27,673 nucleotides of DNA from JBBRSL01 sp038245435 (GCA_038245435.1 JBBRSL010000011.1:1-27673); one strand, 5' to 3'. Positions 14,308 to 21,822 are shown, numbered from the stretch's first letter. The notes: generated by a model from the letters alone, not told the origin. Numbers and translations: made by a program.

Positions 14308-15078
14308 TCAAAACGTTGAGGTGGCAACAAGAATGTGCTTAAAATCATATTGGCCAGCTGGGGTAACAGCGGCTATGTTATATAGGTATGACACCGTATA
14401 GTCAGTTTGGCCGCTACTCTTAGTACTATAGGCAACGGTGTCACCCTTGACATACTTAAATTGGTTTGCCGTATTGTAGCCAGTAGCTATTTGCCCGAAG
14501 CTATAACTTGCATCAGGTATTTGTACCGGGTTTGCCCCAAAGGTTGTAGGGCTGGTGTTAGCGACTAAGTTAATACCAAATTGTTCAGTACCTGGGCTCG
14601 AAGCAGTGGGCGAAGTGAGGTTAGTGAGTGTGTGAGTGCCTGGCCCGCTGGTTGCTGTCGGTGGATCGGAGGCATTTGTCACAACGTAGCCGCTCGCAAG
14701 GTATGAGCGGAGAGAAAAAGTCCAACTTGTTGTTGCGGCAGCACCAGTGCTCAGGTAACCAAGGTCAGCCGTGCCTGCCGTGGCTGTCATTTCTATATAA
14801 GGGTCGGCAGTTGTCACAAAACCGGAATTTGCCTGAAAATTAGCGCTACTGCTATTGCCGACAGCAGTATCACCAAGGCTGGCACGGGCTTTATAGCTTG
14901 CAGAACTAGCATCGTTAACTCCACCAGCACCCATAAAGACTTCATCTACTCCGTAGCTCGGTGACGTATAGGTCGGGGCTGCGCTAGCAACGGCCACGAA
15001 TAGGCCAGGCGCACAAATGCTGCCGACAATGGCGCAAACTTGGCCAATACTTTTTAGTGTTTGTTTCACCTTATCCAT
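14308..15078 (-). CDS. Exported surface protein, 257 residues, distant relative of the 350-residue protein
   Basis: The start chosen is the ATG at 15078, giving M-D-K-V-K-Q-T-L-K-S and a signal peptide ending A-V-A-S-A-A-P. The open frame continues upstream to 15195, but that part would overlap the divergent gene and precede the promoter. The mature part is beta-rich. It has an N-terminal segment of the type Y-T-S-P-S-Y-G-V-D-E-V-F-M-G-A-G-G, then A-S-Y-K-A-R-A-S-L-G-D-T-A-V-G and a second domain containing P-G-T-E-Q-F-G-I-N-L-V-A-N-T. It ends G-Q-Y-D-F-K-H-I-L-V-A-T-S-T-F. The E/S-Q-F-G-(I/M) box, the Y-N-T-A/P-N-Q-F-K-(Y/F)-V stretch and the final strand with terminal aromatic are shared with the other surface proteins. 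No membrane anchor is seen. Function unknown. Confidence 0.8.
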   Translation of the reverse strand: MDKVKQTLKSIGQVCAIVGSICAPGLFVAVASAAPTYTSPSYGVDEVFMGAGGVNDASSASYKARASLGDTAVGNSSSANFQANSGFVTTADPYIEMTATAGTADLGYLSTGAAATTSWTFSLRSYLASGYVVTNASDPPTATSGPGTHTLTNLTSPTASSPGTEQFGINLVANTSPTTFGANPVQIPDASYSFGQIATGYNTANQFKYVKGDTVAYSTKSSGQTDYTVSYLYNIAAVTPAGQYDFKHILVATSTF

Positions 15079-15094
15079 GGTACTTGTAAGTATT

Positions 15095-15124
15095 AGTATA
15101 CGATTACCTGGCAATAATTGCCAA
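15095..15124 (-). promoter_or_regulatory. Promoter of the 257-residue surface gene
   Basis: On the minus strand TTGGCA (15119-15124) is followed after 18 bases by TATACT (15095-15100), which ends 16 bases before the ATG. The -35 box is embedded in a perfect palindrome described separately. Confidence 0.6.
15109..15123. promoter_or_regulatory. 15-bp palindrome in the divergent surface-gene promoter region
   Basis: TGGCAAT, a central A, then ATTGCCA form a perfect palindrome. It overlaps the -35 box of the minus-strand gene and lies 70 bases before the plus-strand gene at 15194, so one regulator could act on both. It could also be chance in an AT-rich gap. Confidence 0.45.
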
Positions 15125-15193
15125 ACTGCTAGCGCTTGAGAGGTATTTATTATAGTATTAAGCATAAGCAAGTGGTGGTAAAAGCGTACAAAC

Positions 15194-16207
15194 ATGGCAG
15201 AAGAAGAAAAACCAAAATCCGAAGAACCCCAAGAAAATACGCTTGAGGTAACTGAAGGCTCGCCAAATGATGAAGGCGAGAGCCTTGAAGATGGTATTCA
15301 AGATGCCACGGCTGGCAAAGCGACAGAAAAAGATGATGACGCAATTGTTCCAAAGAAAACCTTAGCTCAAAAAGTACAAGGGCTTGTTGGCGGCATTAAT
15401 ATATATTTTTTGGCGTTTTTGCTGATTATTTTTATTGCTGGTGCGGCGACATTTGCGAGTTTTAAAGCGAGCAAGAAAGCCACAGATGTGAGTATTAGTG
15501 GTCAAAACTTATCTACCGAAGATTTACAAAAACTTAAAAATACCGATACAAGTGTCGGCGATGCTAAGCAAACGCTTACTATTGCATCGAACGCTGTTTT
15601 TAATGGCCGGGTGTTGGTGCGTGACAGCCTTGACGTTGCGGGTACCATTCGTATTGGTGGTACGTTGGCTCTACCGGGTATATCGGTATCTGGTACAAGT
15701 GCGTTTGAGAACGTCCAAATTGGCGGTAACGTTTCTGCTGCCGGTAACGCTGCGATTCAGGGCCAGCTCACCGTACAAAAAGACTTAACAGTTGGTGGTA
15801 ATGCCACCTTTGCTGGGAATATAACCGCAAAGCGTATCAGTATTGATATTTTGAACCTAAACGGTGACTTGCAGCTTAATAGGCACATCGACGCAGGTGG
15901 CCCGAGCCCACGCGTCAGTGGTGGCAGCGGACTCGGTGGAGCCGGTACCGTATCGATAAGCGGGACTGACACGGCAGGCACGATTAACATTAACTTTGGT
16001 TTTGGGACATCGCCAGGCGTACTGGCTAATGTTTCCTTTACTGACGCTTTTAATCAAACGCCTCATATTGTTATTACCCCTATTGGCTCAAACTGTGCTG
16101 CGCTTGATTACTATGTAAATCGTACTACGGGCGGTTTCAGTGTTGGTACTGCCAGCGCCGGCCCAGCGGGGGTAAGCTGTGCCTTCGACTTTATCGCTGT
16201 TGATTAG
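15194..16207 (+). CDS. Membrane-anchored beta-helix / tail-fibre-like surface protein
   Basis: The product is 337 residues. An acidic, unstructured N-terminus (about 1-60) is cytoplasmic, and one membrane helix follows (about 71-94, I-Y-F-L-A-F-L-L-I-I-F-I-A-G-A-A-T-F). Outside, residues 125-220 form short repeats such as L-D-V-A-G-T-I-R-I-G-G-T-L and L-T-V-Q-K-D-L-T-V-G-G-N-A-T-F-A-G-N-I, the pattern of a bactofilin-like or fibre-like beta-helix. The C-terminal domain (about 235-337) carries F-T-D-A-F-N-Q-T-P-H-I-V-I-T-P and ends C-A-F-D-F-I-A-V-D, similar in style to receptor-binding tips of tail-fibre-like proteins. Two cysteines there may pair. A role in surface contact is inferred. No good ribosome binding site precedes the ATG. 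Confidence 0.82.
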   Translation: MAEEEKPKSEEPQENTLEVTEGSPNDEGESLEDGIQDATAGKATEKDDDAIVPKKTLAQKVQGLVGGINIYFLAFLLIIFIAGAATFASFKASKKATDVSISGQNLSTEDLQKLKNTDTSVGDAKQTLTIASNAVFNGRVLVRDSLDVAGTIRIGGTLALPGISVSGTSAFENVQIGGNVSAAGNAAIQGQLTVQKDLTVGGNATFAGNITAKRISIDILNLNGDLQLNRHIDAGGPSPRVSGGSGLGGAGTVSISGTDTAGTININFGFGTSPGVLANVSFTDAFNQTPHIVITPIGSNCAALDYYVNRTTGGFSVGTASAGPAGVSCAFDFIAVD

Positions 16208-16290
16208 CAAAGAAATTTTTAAAAAAGGTATACCAAAAACAGATTCATAGACACGGAACACCTTGAAAAAACCATAAATTTGTCAAGTGC

Positions 16291-16306
16291 ACCTGTGGAT
16301 AACTTG
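16291..16306 (+). promoter_or_regulatory. Shared upstream element with DnaA-box core, copy 2
   Basis: ACCTGTGGATAACTTG differs at one base from the element at 14227-14242 and lies 81 bases before the 402-residue gene. Both copies are accompanied by ATTTGTCAA, on the left here and on the right in the other copy. The 16208-16387 gap also holds weak -35/-10 candidates and an AAAGGAA ribosome binding site. Confidence 0.45.
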
Positions 16307-16387
16307 GGCAGAAAAGTATTGCAATGTCTTGCATAAGCATGATAAGCTCCACTCATATCCTAAAAAATAAAAAGGAAAAATAAAAAA

Positions 16388-17596
16388 ATGCAAAAAAGTA
16401 AGATCTATATATCGCGTACCAGTGCGTTGATAGCTGCGGCCACTGTACTGGTAGCAGTATTTATCCCGATACTGATGAACGGGATAGCTAAAGCCGGTAT
16501 CCCTACAAGTAGAAAAATAACATTAGATAGTTCCGCCGGTGCTGCGACCGACGTTACGTATACCGTTCAGTTCACGACTGATCAGGGTGGAGCAGCATCA
16601 AATATCGGAGGTGTTGTTGTGGAATTTTGTGACAGTTCACCAATTATTGGTGATAGTTCATGTACAACTCCATCGGGTTTTAATATTAACAAAGCGACTC
16701 TTGCACTCGGCACACAGGTTGGTGTAACTGGTTTTGCAGTTGATACAACTAACTCTGACGCAAATACACTCATACTAACGCGCACAGCGAGTAGTATTGC
16801 AAGTGCAGTAGCAGTAACTATACCACTTGGTACTGCTGCAGCTAGTGACGGTATTACCAACCCAACACTCGGTAACCACACCTTCTACGCTCGCGTTCTT
16901 ACATATGCTGCTACGGCTACAGCCCAAGCATATACGAGTGCTACGCCAGGTACATATGTAGATGCTGGTGGTATTGCTCTCAGCACTGCGAATACCATCC
17001 AGATTACGGCAAAGGTTCAAGAACGACTTAGCTTCTGTGTGTATGTTGGTGGCTCGTGTACTACCGATACAACAGGTGCAGCTACAACGAGTGCATTTAA
17101 CCTCGGAAATACTAATGGCGTACTAGATCCTGCCGGTCCCTATGTTGACAGGACAGCCAAGTTCGATATATCCACTAATGCACTGAGTGGTGCAACCATC
17201 GTCATGAAAGGCGATACCCTTAAAAGTGGTGCATTCGATATCACTGCAATTGGCAGTACGGCTGCAACAGCCACTGCTGGTGGTAGCGAGCAGTTCGGTA
17301 TGTGCTTGTTCCAGTCAACTGGTAGTGGTATGACATTCCCGAATGCTACATATCCAAGTGCGGGTTGTAGTGGTACAACTCAGACTGCTGGTACTGCTTC
17401 AACAGGTGGTGCAACAGGTGCAACCTTTGGCTTTAACACTACGAATACTCTTTCAGCGAGTGGTGACACTATCGCTACAAAGCCTGCCGGCAACACTTCA
17501 ACTGCTACTATGGCTTTTGTTGGTAACATTGGATTTGTTACAGAGGCTGGTATTTACCAAACAACCCTTACGTACATTGCTACTGGTCAGTACTAA
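16388..17596 (+). CDS. Exported surface protein, 402 residues (paralogue of the gene at 12929)
   Basis: The signal peptide ends at about I-A-K-A, then G-I-P-T-S-R-K-I. The mature chain is beta-rich with few charges and matches the 401-residue protein over its whole length. Shared runs include T-D-Q-G-G-A-A-S-N-I-G-G, G-D-T-L-K-S-G-A-F-D, E-Q-F-G-M-C-L-F-Q-S-T-G-S-G and the end G-I-Y-Q-T-T-L-T-Y-I-A-T-G-Q-Y. The cysteine pairs are conserved. Differences concentrate in short T/A/G-rich loops, as in surface proteins under diversifying pressure. An AAAGGAA site lies 11 bases before the ATG. The next gene, a more distant relative, follows after 37 nt. Function unknown; probably an abundant secreted or wall-associated protein. 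Confidence 0.85.
   Translation: MQKSKIYISRTSALIAAATVLVAVFIPILMNGIAKAGIPTSRKITLDSSAGAATDVTYTVQFTTDQGGAASNIGGVVVEFCDSSPIIGDSSCTTPSGFNINKATLALGTQVGVTGFAVDTTNSDANTLILTRTASSIASAVAVTIPLGTAAASDGITNPTLGNHTFYARVLTYAATATAQAYTSATPGTYVDAGGIALSTANTIQITAKVQERLSFCVYVGGSCTTDTTGAATTSAFNLGNTNGVLDPAGPYVDRTAKFDISTNALSGATIVMKGDTLKSGAFDITAIGSTAATATAGGSEQFGMCLFQSTGSGMTFPNATYPSAGCSGTTQTAGTASTGGATGATFGFNTTNTLSASGDTIATKPAGNTSTATMAFVGNIGFVTEAGIYQTTLTYIATGQY
16577..16605 (+). repeat. Arm 2 of a 29-bp exact inverted repeat within the 401/402-residue paralogues
   Basis: This is identical in reverse complement to 13917-13945. Together with the surrounding similarity it makes the two genes a natural substrate for recombination that would invert the DNA between them. 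Confidence 0.9.
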
Positions 17597-17607
17597 AAAG
17601 TATTAAA

Positions 17608-17629
17608 CTTACGTATACTAAAGCGTAAG
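17608..17629. promoter_or_regulatory. Inverted repeat around the -10 box of the 350-residue surface gene
   Basis: CTTACG and CGTAAG flank TATACTAAAG. TATACT (17614-17619) is a good -10 box ending 14 bases before the ATG at 17634, so the leader would be only a few bases long. The repeat could be an operator. As RNA terminator it lacks a U-tract. Confidence 0.4.
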
Positions 17630-17633
17630 ACTT

Positions 17634-18686
17634 ATGAAACAAACAGCAAAAAGACTACTCATTGTATTTGCAGCTGTGCTCCTGGGTTTACCAGGGGCAC
17701 AGTTTTTCGTGTCAAGCCATGCAAGTGCAGGGCTTGTGACGAATCGTAAGTTAAGCCTTTCATCCAGTGCTGCTTCGGCTACAAATGTGTCATATAGTTT
17801 TAGTTTTACAACCGTAGGGTTATATAACCTTGGCTCTGTGGTGTTCGAATTTTGTAGCGAAGATCCACTTCCAGGTCAACCGTGTACATTGCCAACTGGC
17901 ATGGTAATCAGTACTGCAACACTCGGAGCTCAGAGTGGCGCTACGGGTTTTAGTATTGTAGGCTCTGGCGCAAACAAGCTAATTCTTGGAAGGGTGCCAG
18001 CGCTCACCAATAATACTGTTGTGTCATACGAGTTACAGGGTATAACAAATCCCAGCATGGCTAATCACACATTTTTCGGGCGTATATACACATATACAAG
18101 CAACAATGGCTCAGGTTTTAGTGTTGATGACGGTGGTGTAACATTTGCAACTGCAAACCAAATAGCCATAAACACTGAAGTTCCGCCCTACATTAATTTT
18201 TGTATAGCACAAATCATAGCTGGTCTTGATTGCAGTAATGCGGCTGGTTATCTTGTCGATGTTGGGGAATTAAGCAAATTAAATCCAAAAATTGGCGAAG
18301 CGCAAATGCTACTTGCTACTAATGCCGCCTATGGAGCGGGAGTAACAATAAATGGGACAACTCTGCAGTCAGGCAATAACACCATACCTGCAATGGCCGC
18401 CGCGAGCAGCCAGACACCTGGTACCTCTCAGTTTGGCATTAATTTTCGGAGTAATTCAAACCCTAATGTTGGTATCGACCCAGTCGGGCCTGGAGTTGCT
18501 GCGGTGAGTGCGGGTTACAATACGCCAAATCAGTTCAAGTTTGTTGCAGGCGATCAAGTAGTTGGTACAAATACTACTACGGATTTAAAGAAATTCACCA
18601 TAAGTTTCGTCACAAATATAAACCAAAATCAGGCTCCAGGTGTATATAGCACCACAATATCTTTTATTTGTTTGGCAAATTTCTGA
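17634..18686 (+). CDS. Exported surface protein, 350 residues, third relative of the surface family
   Basis: A signal peptide ends at about H-A-S-A, followed by G-L-V-T-N-R-K-L. This is the same A-G-x-x-x-x-R-K start of the mature chain as in the 401- and 402-residue proteins. It shares S-S-S-A-A-S-A-T-N-V-S-Y-S-F-S-F-T-T with their T-D-V-T-Y-T segment, N-P-S/T-x-x-N-H-T-F-F/Y-x-R, and P-G-T-S-Q-F-G-I-N-F near the C-terminus. It ends G-V-Y-S-T-T-I-S-F-I-C-L-A-N-F. There is no membrane anchor. It lies between the 402-residue gene and the DUF916-like gene, so the three may be co-expressed. Function unknown; a WxL-like wall-associated protein is a reasonable working idea. Confidence 0.82.
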   Translation: MKQTAKRLLIVFAAVLLGLPGAQFFVSSHASAGLVTNRKLSLSSSAASATNVSYSFSFTTVGLYNLGSVVFEFCSEDPLPGQPCTLPTGMVISTATLGAQSGATGFSIVGSGANKLILGRVPALTNNTVVSYELQGITNPSMANHTFFGRIYTYTSNNGSGFSVDDGGVTFATANQIAINTEVPPYINFCIAQIIAGLDCSNAAGYLVDVGELSKLNPKIGEAQMLLATNAAYGAGVTINGTTLQSGNNTIPAMAAASSQTPGTSQFGINFRSNSNPNVGIDPVGPGVAAVSAGYNTPNQFKFVAGDQVVGTNTTTDLKKFTISFVTNINQNQAPGVYSTTISFICLANF

Positions 18687-18691
18687 TGCTT

Positions 18692-18719
18692 TTGTTAAAA
18701 TTTGCATAAGAGCTATTAA
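18692..18719 (+). promoter_or_regulatory. Possible promoter of the DUF916-like gene
   Basis: TTGTTA (18692-18697) and TATTAA (18714-18719) are 16 bases apart. They are followed by a GTGGAGG ribosome binding site close to the ATG at 18746. The boxes are only moderate matches. Confidence 0.35.
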
Positions 18720-18745
18720 AAGTAAAAATTTTGAGTGGAGGATAA

Positions 18746-19720
18746 ATGAAACGAATACTAGCCGGTTTAGGAGCTTTTTTGCTGTCAGTAGGTACTATAT
18801 TTGGCGTACTTGCTCCCGTAGGTGCCCAACAAGGCTCCTCTAATGGTTTTTTGGTGTCCCCTGTTCGAAGTGAGCTTACCATTGAACCGGGCAAGAACGA
18901 AACAGTTAAATTATCTCTAGAAAATGCGACTAATAGTCCAACAGTTGCCAGGCCGATTGTCAATGACTTTGAACCAAGCAAGGATGAAAGTGGGCAACCT
19001 AAGATTTTGCTAGATGAAAATGTTACTGCCGCAGGCAATAGCTTTAAAAGTTTAGTAGGTAACTTGCAGCCCATTTCACTCGGGCCAAAAGAGAAAAAAG
19101 AAATTTCAGTTAAAATTGCCGTCCCTGGCAATGCAAGTGCTGGCGGTTATTACGGTGCGGTACGATTTGTTTCAGAACAAGAAGGAACCGACAAAAATGT
19201 TGCGCTATCAGCAAGTGTCGGCACAATATTTTTAATTAGAGTACCGGGGAATCTAACTGAAAAGCTTGATTTGGTTCAATTTACCGCAGCAAAGAATGGT
19301 AGTAACGGTCGGTTCTTCATAAATAGCGGGAACATGAGCGTCATAACTCGTTTAAAAAACAACGGCAATATTCACGTTAAGCCGTACGGTAAGGTAACGA
19401 TTACAAATAGAAGTGGCAAAATAGTCGAAACGTATGAATTTAATAGTACCGATCCTCGAGCTAACGTTTTGCCAAACAGCACACGTAAGTTTGAAGATAA
19501 ACTTAAGAATCAGAAGTGGCTTGGCAAGTATACCGTTACCGCGAACTACGGCTATGGGAGTGGGGGCAGTCTCATAACGGCTAAGACATCATTCTGGGTT
19601 ATACCATCTTGGATGATAATCATATTTGCGATCATTATCGTAGCGCTTATTGTCGCCGGCTTTATGATCTATCGGAAATTTGCGGTTAAAACGCATCGAC
19701 CCGTTCGACCACGAAGATAG
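18746..19720 (+). CDS. DUF916 / WxL-interacting-like membrane-anchored surface protein
   Basis: The 324-residue product has a signal peptide (to about V-G-A-Q-Q), an N-terminal domain beginning G-F-L-V-S-P-V-R-S-E-L-T-I-E-P-G-K-N-E-T-V-K-L-S-L-E-N, and G-G-Y-Y-G-A-V-R-F near residue 135. A second Ig-like domain follows, with R-L-K-N-N-G-N-I-H-V-K-P-Y-G and the S-T-R-K-F-E-D-K-L segment. One C-terminal membrane helix (about 289-311) ends in a basic tail, R-P-V-R-P-R-R. The first domain and the order of domains match the DUF916/WxLIP proteins that partner WxL proteins in Firmicutes. Here it directly follows three exported proteins with WxL-like ends. I infer that it anchors or assembles them. 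The start has a GTGGAGG site. Confidence 0.75.
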   Translation: MKRILAGLGAFLLSVGTIFGVLAPVGAQQGSSNGFLVSPVRSELTIEPGKNETVKLSLENATNSPTVARPIVNDFEPSKDESGQPKILLDENVTAAGNSFKSLVGNLQPISLGPKEKKEISVKIAVPGNASAGGYYGAVRFVSEQEGTDKNVALSASVGTIFLIRVPGNLTEKLDLVQFTAAKNGSNGRFFINSGNMSVITRLKNNGNIHVKPYGKVTITNRSGKIVETYEFNSTDPRANVLPNSTRKFEDKLKNQKWLGKYTVTANYGYGSGGSLITAKTSFWVIPSWMIIIFAIIIVALIVAGFMIYRKFAVKTHRPVRPRR

Positions 19721-19745
19721 TTATCAGCGTAACTATAATACTCTG

Positions 19746-19783
19746 CAAGCGGCATCAAAACAGTGGTGTCGCTTGTGCTTTTA
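19746..19783 (+). terminator. Intrinsic terminator after the DUF916-like gene
   Basis: CAAGCGGCATCA pairs with TGGTGTCGCTTG (two G-U pairs, 6-base loop), followed by TGCTTTT. It lies 26 bases after the stop at 19720. The stem is long and the U-tract short. Confidence 0.65.
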
Positions 19784-19825
19784 GCTAATAAATATTATTG
19801 TATGTACAAGCCTTAAAACTAAAAA

Positions 19826-20728
19826 ATGAAGCTACTCAAACAGATTACCCACCGCCACGTTGCAGCCATGATTGTTATGGCCAGTTTCTTCGTTTTTCCG
19901 GTAACCGCTCTAGCTATTGAGAATCCACAAAGTGGTGGTGTGGGGGTGCAAGGAACTATTAGCTCTCCGCCACCAACAACAGCACCTACGATTTCAACAC
20001 CAGGTAATGGCGCGACGTTTACGACGCTTCCCGTTGTCGTAAAGGGTATCTGCACAGGTGATTTACTCGTAAAGGTATTTAAGAATAATGTGTTTAGTGG
20101 TTCGGCAGTCTGTAAAAATGGCAGCTATGAGCTAACCATTGATCTCTTTAGTAGTAAGAATGACCTTATTGCACGTCACTATGATGCGCTTGACCAAGCA
20201 GGCCCGGATTCAAACCAAGTAAGTGTAACCTTTAACGACAACGCGGCGCGCCCAGAAATTGCTGCTCGCATAAGCTTGACGACTAATTATGCACGACGCG
20301 GTGCAAACCCTAAGGAACTTCTACAGTGGCCGATGGTTCTCAGCGGTGGCGTCGGACCATATGCCGTAACTATAGATTGGGGCGATAAGGTTCAAAATGA
20401 TCTTCAAACCGTTCCCACCCCCGGTGAGTTCATTATTAAGCATACCTATGACAGTGCCGGTGTCTATAAAATCCTAGTAAAAGCCGTCGATAAGAACGGC
20501 GCAGTTGCCTATATGCAATTGGTTGGCGTAGGTAATGGTGCTGTTGACCCGCAAAAAGCTGGCCAAGTAGCCGGTGCAAGTGCGGGTACTGGTAAAACAG
20601 TAATTCTATGGCAGCCGGCAGCCATAGCCATCCCCCTAATAATATCTACTTTTTGGATTGGTAAAAAATATGAAGTTAAACGTATTAAAAAGCGTGTCGC
20701 CGAAGGCAAGCATCCATTTGGCGGTTAG
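19826..20728 (+). CDS. Membrane-anchored Ig/PKD-like surface protein
   Basis: The product is 300 residues. A signal peptide ends at about T-A-L-A. A low-complexity P/T linker leads to an Ig-like domain (about 55-135) starting I-S-T-P-G-N-G-A-T-F, with cysteines in G-I-C-T-G-D and S-A-V-C-K-N-G that may pair. A PKD-like domain follows (about 145-235), with G-G-V-G-P-Y-A-V-T-I-D-W-G-D, H-T-Y-D-S-A-G-V-Y-K-I-L-V-K-A-V-D and G-A-V-A. One membrane helix (about 257-275) precedes a basic cytoplasmic tail. The architecture fits an exposed adhesion or scaffold protein. A TATTAT box lies 27 bases before the ATG, and no ribosome binding site is evident. mnmA follows after 31 nt. Confidence 0.8.
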   Translation: MKLLKQITHRHVAAMIVMASFFVFPVTALAIENPQSGGVGVQGTISSPPPTTAPTISTPGNGATFTTLPVVVKGICTGDLLVKVFKNNVFSGSAVCKNGSYELTIDLFSSKNDLIARHYDALDQAGPDSNQVSVTFNDNAARPEIAARISLTTNYARRGANPKELLQWPMVLSGGVGPYAVTIDWGDKVQNDLQTVPTPGEFIIKHTYDSAGVYKILVKAVDKNGAVAYMQLVGVGNGAVDPQKAGQVAGASAGTGKTVILWQPAAIAIPLIISTFWIGKKYEVKRIKKRVAEGKHPFGG

Positions 20729-20744
20729 TTTTTGTTAAAACTGT

Positions 20745-20750
20745 TAAAAT
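20745..20750 (+). promoter_or_regulatory. -10 box of mnmA, leaderless arrangement
   Basis: TAAAAT (5 of 6) ends 9 bases before the mnmA ATG, with no Shine-Dalgarno between. The -35 region is poor. Confidence 0.4.
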
Positions 20751-20759
20751 AAGCACTGC

Positions 20760-21794
20760 ATGAAAACAGTCTATGTTGGTTTAAGTGGCGGTGTTGATAG
20801 TTCGGTAACGGCTGCTCTTGTAAAAGAGCAGGGGTATCGAGTTGTAGGCGTGTATATGAAAAACTGGAGTAAAGATCTCCCTGGTTTTGCATGCCCGTGG
20901 AAAGAAGACTATCAAGATGCAAAACGCGTTGCCGTACAGCTTGGTATTGAATTTGAAATGTTTGATTTCGAAAAAGAGTATCAAGAAAAAGTCGTCGACT
21001 ATATGATTGAAGAGTACAAAGCCGGGCGCACGCCAAACCCAGATATTATGTGCAACCAAGAGGTTAAATTTAAGTTATTTTTAAATACTGCACTCGATGC
21101 AGGGGCTGATTTTGTTGCGACCGGCCACTACGCACGCTCGCAAGAAGGGCGATTACTCACAGGTATTGATACCAATAAAGATCAAAGTTATTTTTTGTAT
21201 CGAGTAACAAAAGCTGCCCTACATAAGACGCTGTTCCCGCTCGGTGAATACAAAAAACCCCAGGTACGTGAACTTGCAGCAGAGCGAAATCTTATTACAG
21301 CTCGCAAGAAAGAAAGTATGGGTATTTGTTTTGTTGGTAAAGTTGGTATCAAAGAATTTTTGCAAAATTATGTTGAAACCGTACCCGGTGCGATTATTGA
21401 TCAACACGGCATAACTATTGGCGAGCACGATGGGGCGATATTCTACACTATCGGTCAGCGGCATGGTTTAAATGTGGGTGGTGGCTTGCCATATTATGTA
21501 GTTGGCAAAGATATGCAAAAGAATGAAGTCTACGTAACCTCGAAAATTGATGATGAACGATTATGGCATAGCGAACTCTCACTGACAGATCTGCACTGGA
21601 TAAATACAGAACCCGAAAAAGGTAAAACATACCAAGTGCGCACTCGCTACCGGGCTCCACTTGTAAACTGCGAGTTTACGCAAGATACTTTTGGTCATGT
21701 ATCGTTAAGTGACCCTATTAAAGCAGTTACTGCGGGCCAGTCAGCAGTTATTTATGATGGCGATTTAGTTGTTGGCGGCGGCATAGTTATTTAA
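20760..21794 (+). CDS. mnmA: tRNA-specific 2-thiouridylase MnmA
   Basis: This enzyme thiolates uridine 34 in the anticodons of tRNA-Lys, -Glu and -Gln using sulfur relayed from a cysteine desulfurase. The 344-residue product has the PP-loop S-G-G-V-D-S-S (9-15), the nucleophile C98 in N-P-D-I-M-C-N, the sulfur-carrying C190 in S-M-G-I-C-F-V-G, and D-Q-S-Y-F-L-Y. The C-terminal barrels show Y-T-I-G-Q-R-H-G-L and R-Y-R-A-P. The desulfurase gene at 5756 may supply the sulfur. alaS starts 28 nt downstream with its own -10 box. The start codon lies 9 bases after a -10 hexamer and lacks a ribosome binding site. Confidence 0.97.
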   Translation: MKTVYVGLSGGVDSSVTAALVKEQGYRVVGVYMKNWSKDLPGFACPWKEDYQDAKRVAVQLGIEFEMFDFEKEYQEKVVDYMIEEYKAGRTPNPDIMCNQEVKFKLFLNTALDAGADFVATGHYARSQEGRLLTGIDTNKDQSYFLYRVTKAALHKTLFPLGEYKKPQVRELAAERNLITARKKESMGICFVGKVGIKEFLQNYVETVPGAIIDQHGITIGEHDGAIFYTIGQRHGLNVGGGLPYYVVGKDMQKNEVYVTSKIDDERLWHSELSLTDLHWINTEPEKGKTYQVRTRYRAPLVNCEFTQDTFGHVSLSDPIKAVTAGQSAVIYDGDLVVGGGIVI

Positions 21795-21809
21795 CACGAG
21801 TCAATCTGT

Positions 21810-21815
21810 TACAAT
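21810..21815 (+). promoter_or_regulatory. -10 box of alaS, leaderless arrangement
   Basis: TACAAT (5 of 6) ends 7 bases before the alaS ATG. No Shine-Dalgarno sequence is present. The -35 is unclear. Confidence 0.45.
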
Positions 21816-21822
21816 AGGTGCG

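Noticed and set aside
15079..15195. Upstream extension of the 257-residue surface gene to 15195
   Set aside because: The signal peptide starts at the ATG at 15078, and the promoter boxes lie within the extension.
13641..16881. Similar 99-residue open frames antisense to both large surface paralogues (13641-13940 and 16582-16881)
   Set aside because: Their likeness follows from the paralogues' DNA similarity. They have no ribosome binding site and lie wholly inside strong genes.
12929..17596. Composite transposon with the paralogues as ends
   Set aside because: The inverted similarity is protein-coding, no transposase or target duplication was seen, and the flanks are ordinary genes.
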